Below are positions 1-11,032 of a DNA stretch of 64,000 nucleotides, in pieces; position 1 is the first letter of the stretch; the number at the start of each line of letters is the position of its first letter. Below the pieces are notes generated by a model. That model was not told the DNA's origin and did no database searches. It saw nothing but the letters and a program-made list of their open reading frames with translations. Both the position numbers and the translations under genes were made by a program. The DNA comes from Pegea sp. RAD2-039 (lineage: Eukaryota; Chordata; Thaliacea; Salpida; Salpidae): NCBI GenBank assembly GCA_034620365.1, contig JAQGEQ010000020.1, positions 558,001 to 622,000 of the forward strand, in the 5' to 3' direction.

Positions 1-1035
1 GAAAGCTAAAACTTAGAAGTTGACGATAAATACAAAGTAAAATCAGCTTCCGGTGTTTAGGGTAAAAACATAGAAAAAGTAGTCAATAAAAAGACTTCTT
101 TTAAAATTCCTTTAAGACATTTCAAAAAAAAAAATTGAATAATCATTTTAAAGTAAAAATATGTCTAGAAGTTACATTTAATAATTAGATAATTACTTAA
201 TAATAGTAAGTTTATACTTTGAATTGTTTTTCAAAAACTTTTAAGTTTATTTATTGAATTTAATCTTTAAGAGGAAAATCCAAGCACAAGTTGCAGAGTT
301 GCTTTTTAATTTGCCAAATTCAATATGTCGTTATTACTTAAAATTATGTTAAAAAAATATTTACTTTCATCTCTAAAATTTAAATGACTATTGTAAAAAC
401 TGAATCAATTTTTTTTCTTTCAGCACAAATCCTTGTGTTTCTGTTTATCTTCAAGAATTTGTGAGTATGATCAGAAATCAAAACAAGTTATTATTTTTAG
501 ATGAAAAATCGCCTAGCTCAATAAAAGTCTATAAATGAACCAAGAGATATCTTTCACATAAAATTTAAACTTACTCTTACCAATAATTTTTAATATTTAT
601 CATCAGATTTGCCCTAGTGTCAACAAACGTTCTTTCTTCTCTCAACCTTTTAATAGAACTTCATACTATATCTCGAAAACAACCAGCTTATTATGTACGA
701 AATCTCAAAGTTTATTTATAAAGTGATAAAGGTTTCTTGCTGAATGGTTTTTCTTACATTTTGTCAAATAACCAGACGAGTTTTACTTCAGAACTATATA
801 TTTATTTACTATCACACAGCTAAACGAGGCGCAAATGAATTTTAAGATGATGATGTTTTTCTTACATTTATTTATTAACATGCTAAGTAAACCCACAGAC
901 ACTAGCAACCAATGAATGTTTTATAAAACTCTAATAGTACTTCTAATATATGTTTTTCGACAAATCTAAAAAGATTGTCTTGAACAAAACAAATATTTCT
1001 TCATTACCTTTGTAGATCTCACCCAAAATCACTTA
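1..1035. other. Non-coding AT-rich flank
   Basis: No reading frame or exon with protein-like content is visible on either strand. A pyrimidine tract ending in TTTCAG near 415-423 resembles a splice acceptor, but nothing recognisable follows it. The homology to the neighbouring LINE stops near position 1036. Confidence 0.5.
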
Positions 1036-2740
1036 AAGCGTCTTCTAAAGGAGGAGTATAACCGAAATCAGAAAGAACAACCAACTGATGTCAAATAAAA
1101 ACTTTGAGGTCCACCATTGGCCTTGTGAATTGCCAAGGTTTTTTTTCAAAAAATGGAAGTGGCAAATAATCGCTGCTCCAACATCTTCTTATTTCATATT
1201 CTCTCTGCACAAAATTGTGAATACCATCCTTCCAGCCCAAGATATCAATCGACAGAAGCCTATTATCAAATCTCACAAGCGTCAAAAAGACAATTCTTCT
1301 ATTATATCATCTATTATAGTTATTTTAAGCCATGTAAGCTTTGATATGAACGTTCAAACCACAAGCAAACGGAATTTGTGTCGTGGAAATTATGAAGGTA
1401 TTAGCAAGTTTCTTTCAGATGTTGACTGGATTTCTGTTTTCAACTCATCCGAAGACATCAATACTATTTACTCAAAGTTTACTAACATCGTTAAAGAGTC
1501 AATTTAGAATCCTACCTTCTTATCGGTCAAATATTTAGAGAGTTAAAAACATTTTAAAATCCTCCCATACAAACAAACTGAAGCAAACCCTTCCATCAAA
1601 TAATGGTACAAAGATTTGATTTATATAGTTTACAAGAAATATAGTTGTAATTTATATTTATTTATTTTAGTAAATGCGAAGGAGGGTGCCTGAAAAGACC
1701 ACCTTCCGCTAACACACATTTTCACAAATAATATCTATTAAGTTAGAAATATAGAAAGAAAAAGATGCAACACATGGCATATCAGAAGTCCTCAAAGCAT
1801 ATAACAGTGAACAACTACATAGAAAGTTAGTAATATAAAAAAAAGGCAAAATTCACAGTTTAGAAATGGCAGTGTTGGCAATATTATAACGGTTTAACTT
1901 TTGCTTGAACAACGCGAGTGATTTTGATATGGCAATGTCTGATGCCAGCTGGTTTTATGTACTAGTTGTGCTGTATGAGAAAAATTTGCTCTGATTAACG
2001 TACCCGGTGATATGGGCTTATTAAGATGTAATGTGTGTCATCTAAGTTGATATAACTTGAACGAAGAACTAATAGAAAAGAAATCATCGAATTTAAGATC
2101 AACCAATTTGTAGATAGTTTTAGAAATAAGAAGTTTCCAGTATACCAATCTCGTAAATATTGCCTGGACATATTCGATTTTTTTTGATACCATTAACTTG
2201 ATAGGGCATCGATGCAAATTGTGTTGTAAATTACATTGTATTCAAGAATTGTACGTACGTACAAATTATAAAAATTGATAAAGATTTACGAAGAGAAAGT
2301 GCAGACTTATCTTGACCTAGCAAGAAAACGTTTTCCGGTTTAATAAATTACAAGGTTAAGGCGAGATCTCAAATACCTCCCTTGCTTGATAACAGCAACC
2401 AGCTTATTGTGGAACCAGAGAATAAAGCTGAATTGCTAAACAATCAATTTAATAGCGTTTTTATAACCGATGATCGCAATACTTCTTCTCTTTCCTACTT
2501 TGATATTCTTAAAGTTGTCTCTGAGATGATAGATCTTGACATAACAGTCGATATGGTAGCTAAGGCTTTTTATTCTTTAAAATCATCAGTTTCTAACACC
2601 CCTGATCAGGTCCCTGCTTTGCTTTTAAAGAAAAGATACTTCATCTGTATCACTACCTTTAATGCTTCTCTTTAACATCACTCTGAGGCGAGGAAGAGTT
2701 CCACAAATTTGAAAGAAAACTGTCAATAGTGAGCCAAGTC
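1036..2740 (+). mobile_element. Decayed LINE (non-LTR retrotransposon), endonuclease C-terminus to start of reverse transcriptase; interrupted
   Basis: This copy matches, in the opposite orientation, the better preserved LINE at 59201-60660. Frame pieces at 1088-1507 contain the stretch FLSDVDWISVFNS, shared with the other copy. Pieces at 2382-2675 contain EPENKAELLNN, then LKSSVSNTPDQ, the usual start of a CR1/Jockey-like reverse transcriptase. A shifted frame around 2640-2710 continues with LFNITLRRGRVPQI. Several stops and frameshifts show it is dead. The homology breaks at about 1655 (residues NFYL of the other copy) and resumes at about 2284 (KESAVLSSPSKK region), so the 630 bases between are a later insertion. 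RT motifs beyond the first block are missing. Confidence 0.8.
1650..2283 (-). mobile_element. 5'-truncated LINE 3' end, nested in the + strand LINE
   Basis: The interval carries the same 3' terminus as the LINE pieces at 55.3 kb and 61.3 kb: a TTTA-rich tail, then a conserved segment around GCTAACACACATT at 1710-1722. Read on the minus strand it next encodes the decayed C-terminal region of the reverse transcriptase (for example LKFDDFFSIS and KLYQLR). It sits inside the + strand copy exactly where that copy's protein homology is interrupted. The flanks carry short AT-rich sequence similar enough to be a target-site duplication (TAATTTAT on the left, AGATTTAC on the right), but this is not clean. 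Confidence 0.75.
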
Positions 2741-2944
2741 AGAGCCGATTTTTAGACAAAAGAAGAAAGTGTAAAAAAATAAAAGTTTCGTGATCACTGA
2801 ATCTCAATCACTCCACTAACAAAAGTACGGCCTTTCACACTTTGACTTATTTATTCAAAAATATGCCGCCAAAAGAAATATAAATTTATGATTTCTTCTT
2901 TTTACCGTTCTTCTATCGTTCTTTTTGGTGTATATTTTTCATTT

Positions 2945-3000
2945 CGCTGTCATTTATGCAGTGTCTTTAGAACTTCGAAGCACTGCCAATAAAATAGCAT
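2945..3000. repeat. Dispersed short repeat, copy 1 (partner at 10130-10185)
   Basis: The segment around CTTCGAAGCACTGCCAATAA has a close relative near 10150-10175 reading CCTTCAAGCACTACCAATAA. Both lie at the right-hand end of a slightly less AT-rich island. The shared part is short. It could be the end of an unrecognised mobile element, or chance plus common composition. Confidence 0.3.
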
Positions 3001-3569
3001 TAGTTGTGATTTTTTTATTATTTGTAGAAACAAACTGAACAAAGTTGAATTACATTTTTTTTATTTTAATACCATCAATAATGAAATGAAAATAAATAAT
3101 CTCTAAGAAGAAAGATTACCATAAACTATTGCATTTTCAACTTTATTTACCTGGTTGAGCCTAACATACACCTTTTTAACTTTTAGTCTGTTTTGTGATT
3201 TAGCGACATGTTTATACAGTCTAATCATTTTTCAAATCTTACTTCATGTGTGTTTGCGAAAAGGTTTGAAAAAATTTTGCTTCAAGCCATCTACTTTTGC
3301 TACTCGTATAATCGTTGTGCATATTATAGATCTAATTTTAATATTTAATTGACGCTTGTAAGTAAGTATTGACGTTTGTAAACGTTGTAAGTGTTAAAAA
3401 TAAAATTTAAATTAGTTTAAATAAGCAAGAATTTAAATAAAACTATTGAAATTTGATTAAATTTTACCCTAACATATTAGACTATATAATTTATTTGTTC
3501 ATTTAAATTAGTTATTATCTTGTTTGTGATTGGTTAAAAAAGTTACAATTGTATATTAGAACGTCATTA

Positions 3570-3621
3570 AGCTGTGCCTCTCTGTTTGCCGCCTAGACCG
3601 TAGAATTTTCCTGTTCAGTTT
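3570..3621 (+). promoter_or_regulatory. Candidate untranslated first exon and promoter-proximal region of the SR gene
   Basis: A pocket richer in G and C than its surroundings (GTTTGCCGCCTAGACCG near 3585) ends in a strong splice donor, TTT|GTAAGTG, at 3622. The next good acceptor that leads into coding sequence on this strand is the one at 6390, just ahead of the SR start codon. A leader exon here joined across a 2.77-kb intron is plausible. The alternative is that the acceptor at 6390 receives a trans-spliced leader. Confidence 0.3.
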
Positions 3622-6390
3622 GTAAGTGTAGTATATATCGTTTTTATATATTCTATACGAATTTCGGTTTCTCTTATCCAGCTGATGATTTTAGGTTTGC
3701 CAACTTTGTTTTTTGAAATTATGGGGCAGTCTTACCACTATGTGTGGGGTTTTAAGTGCCTAGCGATACACAATTTGATGATAAAACTAATTGATAGTTT
3801 ATACTAAAACTGTTTAAATGTGAATTGTAAAAAAATTAAGTGTACTGTTTATTGAGTTTATTAATTTTGTTGATTAATTTCATTTTTTCACTGGTGGTTT
3901 GATAAAATTATTTTTGTATTATTTTTGTTGAATGATTTTATCTTTTATTCTTATTTAGTTTATATGAAATTATATATATTTTTGTCACTTTATTTTTCAT
4001 ATGATTTATTATTTATCCATAATAATAAATGATTAAGTAAAAGTTATAAAAGAATTTTATTAATAATGAAGATAGTTAATAGGAATTAATTTATTGGAAT
4101 TTATATCCAAAGCTAATTTAATCGAAATAAAATGATTTTAATAATTTTAAGATTCAATATTTATTTTCAATGCTTAAAGTTAGATTATAAGAATTTGAAA
4201 AAAAAGATGTTTATGTAATGATCAGTTGTTCTTAATTGTTAAGATCCCTTCTAGCCATGCTAAATATAATTGAAATTTTTTTGAATGTTTTTGAATAACT
4301 GCTTATTTTTTACTTATTTTGCTGAAAAGTCTTAATATCAAGCATGCAGTTTTGTATTTATGATTATAGAACTACTTGATTATTTGTTAAACAATTAATA
4401 GTAATGACTTTTTATAATATTTTAAATCTATTACATATATAACAGTTTGTTAGTCTAAAATTTTTTATGTTTTTTTCTTGATTTGTTAGATTATCTCAAA
4501 TTTTTTATGGTTATAAAAATTTTTATTTATATTGAAGTATACACTAACACAGCATGCTGCTTATGAATTGATTATTAATATAATTTTGCATGAGATTGTT
4601 TTACCATATTATTAATTTTTGAGGGAATTGCAATATATGATTTGTGTTATAACTTACAAGATTTTGCATTTTCAAAAATCCTTTTATTGAATTGATTTTT
4701 TTTATAAAAAAAGGTTATATAGCAAAATGAATTAACTCAAATTGAACATTGAAGTGTGCCTTTAAATTTTTGATGTTTTTCTAAATTATTCTTAACTGCC
4801 TGACTATTGATTGATCAGTTATATTCTAGAATTATTTTTGTTTAAATTCAATTTAGTTAAATTTGATCATTTTACAAAAAATATATTGGAGAATGGAATT
4901 TTTAAACTTTTATTTTTTATATGTTATAAAATAACTTATGGCTGTAGATAACAGATCATACAGCTCTTATATAGAACTCAGCATGACTGCTAAGAAGTAA
5001 AAGTCTCAAATTTCACATTACAACATAAGAAGTGTGAAAAATTAGAGCTTAGCAAAGGAAAAAGTATATTCGAATACAAAACATGAAAATAGCTTCATAA
5101 TATATTTTTTGTTTTTGTGAAATATTTCCTTGGAGTCCCTACCTGTGTTCAATCTGAAATTCAAAAAAACTGTTGCAGTCTTATACATTTTTAAATAATA
5201 TACTTCCTACTTTTCAATGTTCCCTTTTATCATATTTAAATTAATAATGAAATAATTTTATCAGAGTTCATAACTTAGTTATGAATTAGTTGATAAATTA
5301 AATTATGATGAGAAATTCCATCTTGCTGATTTTCAAGCTGCTTCTACCAGTGCATTCTTTCTTGGTGTTATGGAATCTTTAAAGGTTGTTACTGCTCTAT
5401 AACCCACAATAATTAGAACCCAAATAAAAAAATCCTTTCATGTAATCCTTATGATTTAAAGTTACTCTTATGTATATTATTTAGAGAAAAAAATTATTCA
5501 AATTATAAATTAAATATTGAACAGGCAAAATCTTCCTTTCCAGTCCATGACATTGTGAGAGGGCTTTCTGCTATCATCAGAGGTTATTATAAATAGGATG
5601 ACATTTTCTCATGATGAATTATGATGACATTTTCATTCATGATGATTGAGATGACATTTTTGAAATATGATGTGATGATTACCTTGATGCTCTTCATATC
5701 ATGATGAATATTATCATCAGATGACCTTGATTTAAATGTAAGTTAAAATCCCCAGTGATGCTTTGTTCAGATCATGGCTTTTGAAACTTCAAACTTGTAA
5801 TGTCATAGGGTTTTAGAGGGACCTACTTTGTTAAAGCATTTATAATCGATGGATTTGTTTTATTTAGAAGTCTAATCTAATGTTTCTACACGTTCACCCT
5901 TTCTAAGTTTGGATATTAGTTTTTTTTTTATTTTGTAGTCATTCATGCTTCTATTTCTTATCTTATTTCATTTTCCCTTTTGTATCTATATTTAGAATTT
6001 TAATAATTTAACATGCTTGTTATATTCCAAATTCCTATTAAAGCTTATTTGTTGTGTATAGTTACACACTTTTTGCAATTTAAAATATTGATTCTACAAC
6101 TTTGAATCACTCAGATGTTTAATGTCAATAAAAAGCTGATTAGTTTCCTTATTCTACAACTATTGTTGTAAATGATAGTTAAAAGCAAACTAATAATTAT
6201 TTTTGTTGTTTTGATGGCAATCAATTGTTTTTAACTTAACAAGCATTGATTATACAAATTATTTTATATTTTTTTAATTATTTCCCCAATGTTTATATTT
6301 ATTTGTTCAGTTTTTGATGAATCTTTTTTTGATAAATTTCGTTTTCTGTCTAAATTGTACCTAAAACTAGCAGCTTTTGTCTATTCACAG
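3622..6390 (+). other. AT-rich probable 5' intron of the SR gene, with a candidate internal exon at 5544-5737
   Basis: There is no protein-like reading frame. Within it, a pyrimidine-rich acceptor (CTTCCTTTCCAG, ending at 5543) and a near-consensus donor (GTAAGTT at 5738) bracket 194 bases packed with GATGA/ATGATGA words, which resemble purine-rich splicing enhancers. SR-protein genes often carry an unproductive internal exon used for self-regulation. That this is one is inference only. Confidence 0.3.
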
Positions 6391-6394
6391 GAAC

Positions 6395-7519
6395 ATGTCT
6401 GGTACACGAGTATTTATCGGAAGACTGACTTATAAAGCTCGTGAGAGCGATGTTGAGAGGTTTTTTAAAGGCTTTGGTAGAATCAGAGACATTAGCCTTA
6501 AAAATGGATATGGCTTTGTCGAATTTGAAGATCCGCGCGATGCAGATGACGCCGTGTATGAATTGAACAATCGTGAGATCTTAGGAGAGCGCGTGACTGT
6601 GGAGCATGCAAAAGGAGTCCCTAGATCCGGAGGAGGTGGAGGAGTGCGAAGTCATCGCGGTGATTATGGTCGAAGTGAACGTTATGAGCGTAGTAGTCAC
6701 TACAAATCGTCGTCACGTGACGAACGAGGTCGTATCAACTACTATGAAAGTCGAGCTATCAGCAAGTATGGACCTCCAGTGCGCACAAAGTATCGCGTCA
6801 TCGTTGAGAACCTCTCTACGCGCGTCAGTTGGCAAGATTTGAAAGATTATTTAAGAGAAGCAGGAGAAGTGACATACGCAGATGCTCACAAGCATCGTCA
6901 AAACGAAGGTGTTGTCGATTTCGCTTCTTATGACGACATGAAACGCGCGATTGAGAAGATGGATAACACGGAGATCAACGGACGTCGAATCCATCTGATT
7001 GAAGATAAATCGTTCCGAACTCCAAGTAGAAGTCGATCCGGCTCACGATCTCATTCTCGATCAAGATCTAGATCTCGATCTAGAAGCGGACGAAGATCTC
7101 GCTCCCGATCTCCTCGTAGAAGCGGATCAAGATCGCGCTCTCGTTCGCCAAGATCCCGATCCGTGTCCAGAGGTTCTCGTGGTAGATCACGATCTCGAGA
7201 TAGGTCACGATCTGGCTCTCCTAGAAGATCTCGAAGTCCAAGAAATAGATCGCAGTCTAGATCGATGTCTGGTCGTTCCCGATCTAGAGAGCGCTCTCGA
7301 TCTCGTGCTAGTGAAGAAAATGGAAGAAGATCTCACAGTAAGTCGCCATCAGGTGATGCAGCACAGCCTGAAGCTCACCCTACTTCTGAGAACCAACCAA
7401 GTCCTCAGAAATGTGACGAAGAACAAAATCAACATGAAGAAGAAAAACAGGAAGAGATGCAGCGATCAAGAAGTCCGTCTGCATCCCGTAGTCGATCCCC
7501 AACACCTAATAAAGAATAG
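6395..7519 (+). CDS. SR splicing factor of the SRSF4/5/6 (B52/SRp55) type
   Basis: 374 residues. RRM1 lies at about residues 4-73 (RNP2 VFIGRL, RNP1 GYGFVEFE). It is followed by a glycine hinge (SGGGGG, about 78-83), then the atypical second RRM at about 132-202 with the diagnostic SWQDLKD motif, then a long RS domain from about 210 to 310 and an acidic, glutamine-containing tail ending in further RS dipeptides. Two-RRM SR proteins bind exonic enhancers and recruit U1/U2 components in the nucleus. The start chosen is the ATG at 6395. The frame is open upstream to 6377, but a splice acceptor (TCTATTCACAG, ending at 6390) lies between, so the extra residues are intronic. The coding region has no intron, unlike vertebrate relatives. 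RS repeats make the paralogue within SRSF4/5/6 undecidable. Confidence 0.95.
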   Translation: MSGTRVFIGRLTYKARESDVERFFKGFGRIRDISLKNGYGFVEFEDPRDADDAVYELNNREILGERVTVEHAKGVPRSGGGGGVRSHRGDYGRSERYERSSHYKSSSRDERGRINYYESRAISKYGPPVRTKYRVIVENLSTRVSWQDLKDYLREAGEVTYADAHKHRQNEGVVDFASYDDMKRAIEKMDNTEINGRRIHLIEDKSFRTPSRSRSGSRSHSRSRSRSRSRSGRRSRSRSPRRSGSRSRSRSPRSRSVSRGSRGRSRSRDRSRSGSPRRSRSPRNRSQSRSMSGRSRSRERSRSRASEENGRRSHSKSPSGDAAQPEAHPTSENQPSPQKCDEEQNQHEEEKQEEMQRSRSPSASRSRSPTPNKE

Positions 7520-8159
7520 ATAAATGAAATCTAACCTGGTTATTGGGGATTTCATCAACTTCTGGATTTCTATATAAGAAGTTTTTGTTATTAATGGATG
7601 ATAGCATTATCATTTGTAAATTGTCACATCACTATTTTGTTTAGCTAAACATCTTGACGAGTTTTTAGGTCTATTTGATTGTAATAAAATCGTTGTTGGA
7701 CTTTTTGTGGTTTCGATTACAGGGAATAGTTTGTGAAACCTCTAATATAAGCATTCGTAGAACTACTAGAATGTTTGCTACAAGTATAAGTTGAACAAGT
7801 TGTATAAAATGTTACAATGATCTTTATCATGAAGTTACCATGTTTCTAAGATGATTATGTTTATCTATATATATAATTGAATTTAAGTTTTAAATTGGGA
7901 TCACGTGACTGACATCCTGGTGTTATAGTTTTGAAACTTTATTTTGTAAATTGCTAATTGAGTTGAAGCTCTGCAATCAGTATCATCCCTCCAAAATAAA
8001 AATTCTTACAAAACCTTCAATATACTTTCGATATAACTTCCTTTAGTCAACAAAAATGCAATACATTTCAATTTTATCGTCTTATCTAAGTTTAAACTAC
8101 ATTTAATCTACATCATATCAGATTTTGTAAATCATTTTTGAATATTTAGTTTCTTGCCA
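7520..8159 (+). other. 3' untranslated region of the SR gene and flank
   Basis: No coding content. Two AATAAA signals are present, at 7683-7688 and 7995-8000. Either could end the SR mRNA, giving 3' UTRs of roughly 0.2 or 0.5 kb. Confidence 0.5.
7683..7688 (+). terminator. Polyadenylation signal AATAAA (proximal)
   Basis: Exact hexamer 164 bases after the SR stop codon, followed by T-rich sequence (CGTTGTTGGACTTTTTGTGG) that fits a downstream element. A second hexamer is at 7995-8000. Confidence 0.45.
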
Positions 8160-8480
8160 GAAACAACGACGCTACTTGGAAACCAAGTCAGCTTGGTTAA
8201 AGTCCACAAGACCAGAGAAGGCTTTTAATAATGAAATTCAATCATAAGATAGAATTCCTCAAATTGTTGAAGCTTCAGAGCTGTGGTACTGGTAACAGTA
8301 AAAGCCAGTTACTATTAGAAGGTTTCAACTTTGTAGGCTAAAGCGTCAGATGAATAGTAGGTTGCAGCTATACTTCCTACCTGTATATGAGATTTGATCA
8401 TAGTGAAGAGCGCTAAGCTCTTCCCAATCTTTAGATTCGATGACATAGCCTAGTAACCAGGGATAGTTACATCGAAGTCA
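8160..8480. ncRNA. Candidate structured RNA or other hairpin-rich element of unknown identity
   Basis: Several perfect inverted repeats occur close together. AACCAAG/CTTGGTT (8181-8187 with 8192-8198) has a 4-base loop. GAAGAGC/GCTCTTC (8405-8411 with 8417-8423) has a 5-base loop. TTCGATG/CATCGAA (8436-8442 with 8470-8476) encloses an inner TAAC/GTTA stem. A further GTAAC/GTTAC pair lies at 8292-8296 with 8308-8312. The interval is richer in G and C than its surroundings and every frame is broken by stops. I recognise no known RNA family. It could instead be a long SR 3' UTR or a decayed mobile element. Confidence 0.3.
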
Positions 8481-11032
8481 ACGGATTGTACATTCTCTTA
8501 CTTTTTCAGGAGCAACCTTAAATCAGTGGTACTATTTACCGCGTTTGTTAGCTTGTCGCGTAATTAAGGTTGACGAGATGAGTGCCGAGTGAGTAGAAGT
8601 GCAATAGACTCAAAACAAGAATACTGGTTATCAGTGTTTAATGTCAAATCTGATTAAAACCAGAACTTCTTAAGCAAAAATGTTTCAAATTTAATAATAA
8701 AAAATCAATTTAAAAGTTTAATTGAAAGTTCAATAGTAAATATCATATCTAAATATTTTTGAAAGTTCAAACTTATTAACTATCATCATACCAACTTAAA
8801 TTTTTACTCTAAATTTAATTTTAGAGAATCATAGAAAGGAACAAATAACGGTAACGCTGACTTTGAGATTTAAATATTATTTATGTGAACAAATCCTGTT
8901 AGAAAGATATGTAATTATCGGTTACCAGTAAAGTGAAATCTGTCAGAAAATCTTTTCTTCAGCTTTAAGTTTAAACTAAGAAATTCATTATTAAAGAATA
9001 AGTTTATGGTTTTTACTAAAGTTTTTAATAAAATTCAACACATTGTCTTTAATAACAACTAATACAGCTATCAAAGCGAACAAAACACAAAATAAAACCG
9101 CAAATAAGTAAAAGTAAAAAGGTTTCAAATGTCAAAGTTTGGCATTAATGTATAAAAAACAGAAACTTCAAAAAAGATGTAATATATACTTAAGAACTAA
9201 AAAAAAACAAATAAAGAAATGGCAGCACAATCAACAATCTACTAAATTATATTCTATAAACTTGATTTTAAAAGAAGTGACAGAATTTGCTGCAGTTAGA
9301 AAGAAGATTCCAAACCGCAGTTACCTTAAGCTATTAACCCACTGGGTGTTATTAAAGTCTTTAGTTGGACCGATTTTAAACGACAAACCTCTGAGAGATT
9401 ATATGTTAAAAACAAGCAGCAACTACAAAAAAGTTTTGTAACCTCTTCTGACCTTCAATTTGAAAACCACTATATTAGCATTTACAAAAAGGTAAAAACA
9501 TTTGACTTAACATCTGTACCATATAGAAATATAAAACTAAAAACTAAAAGAAGTTTTTGGAAATATAGGCTAAGACTATTCTCGTTTAAATCATCATTAA
9601 TTACTTGTTCATAATATTTATTTGACTACATTATTTTGTACGACGTTTGGTCGTTTGTTTATCAGCGCTGCTTCCGAAATGTTTTCTTCATCAAATCGTG
9701 AGGTTTCATGCCTAATACAATTGTGCTTGTTACAGTAAAGTTACTCATCATCAAAATCAATTTCACAAAATATAAACTTGGTTTTGTTGGTCATGTCCCT
9801 AGAATGGAATAAACCGTTTATGTAAAACTGTACTGCATGACAAACTTCTATCTGTCTGCAAAAACAGAGCTGTTGAAAAAAACTTTTAAGCAAAATTCTC
9901 GTTTATAAAGTTTAAGTGTTTAAAGTGTGCAACATTATCAGTTGTCTCTGATTACAGCGGTCATGCAGCATGAGCAAAAAAAACTATTAGCAGTGCGTGC
10001 ACATATTCATGCGCCAATCAAGAGCTGATAAAAGAAGAAAGCGTAATGAAGGTAATAGTTCCACAGTAATCCAGCATTCTCATTTATCACATTCCTGTAA
10101 CAAATGCAGCCGATTCTTATAATCTTCTTTTCTTATGTATCTGCGAACCTTCAAGCACTACCAATAATAGTAAAACTTTGTTGGTAATGATAACTATATA
10201 GAATAAATAAATGTATTTGTAATTTTATTTGAAAGTTTAAATTAGAAATTAAGATAAATTTACACTTTAATTACAATATATACTAAGTAGACAAAACTGC
10301 TTTTAAAAAAAGTTTGAAAAAGTTAAACTTCCATTTTATCAACGTGCTTTTAATACAACGTGTTTTACATTAACCAAAATATACTTAAAATATGTTATGT
10401 ATTGATTAATTTGAAACTATTTTTTTTCTGAAACCAAACACCTTTAAATAATAACCAAAAAAATTATGGTGTTAAATATTTTTCTAAAAAAAAACATATT
10501 TCAAATATCCTTAAAGTGATTTCATCTATCATTTATCTTATTTGCTTTTTTATAACTTTAATGTGTTTCTCCATCAAAAGAATAGATAAGTTATAAAGTT
10601 ACAAAAATAATTGTTATATATATTTTATGAGATTTTGATTTGTTTATTTAAAAAATAAGCTTTAAAACTAACTTTAATAAGTTATGTTACAAAAGTTTCA
10701 TGTGAATATATTGAAGTTACTATTACTTAAGATTAATGGAACCAATAAAATTACAATAATAACTGTTAAATGTAATTTCTCTATAGATATGTTAAAAACT
10801 TTGCATTTATATAAAACTTTGTATTTGAAGACAAAAGCTTCTAATATTTGCTTTATATTTGAAATTATGATAAATAAAATTTATTTTTTTGTAAATTTTG
10901 CTTATAATTTCTTGAAAACTTTATGTATATTTAGAGTAAATTATTTGAACTTCTCAATTTCTTACCAAGCTCTTTTTAATTCTATTTATTCATTTTTAGA
11001 TTATTCCATTTTTCAAGATTCCTACTTCAAAG
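8481..11032. other. Intergenic AT-rich DNA with a mildly GC-richer island near 9.63-10.17 kb
   Basis: No gene can be supported. A lysine-rich 100-codon open frame at 9139-9441 and a 120-codon AT-rich frame at 10684-11046 resemble nothing I recognise. The island at 9630-10170 ends in the short repeat shared with 2945-3000. Confidence 0.45.
10130..10185. repeat. Dispersed short repeat, copy 2 (partner at 2945-3000)
   Basis: It contains CCTTCAAGCACTACCAATAA, close to the first copy's CTTCGAAGCACTGCCAATAA, in the same orientation, followed in both by a T-rich stretch with TTGTG or TTGTTGG. No termini or duplicated target site could be defined. Confidence 0.3.

Noticed and set aside
6606-7523. 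Open frames overlapping the SR coding region in another frame
   Set aside because: The Asp/Leu-rich frame is the mirror of the Arg/Ser repeat codons and has no support of its own.
8160-8560. Minus-strand frame pieces in the hairpin-rich segment read as a decayed coding region
   Set aside because: Frames are broken by many stops and I could not match any piece to a known protein; the hairpins are the stronger signal.
9139-9441. 100-codon lysine-rich open frame
   Set aside because: No recognisable motif, no splice or promoter context, and composition driven by A-rich DNA. Not supported as a gene.
9950-10120. Arg/Lys-rich stretch (RADKRRKRNEG) then CNKCSRFL, reminiscent of a Helitron or zinc-knuckle protein
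   Set aside because: Too short, with stops on both sides and no second motif to confirm any transposon family.
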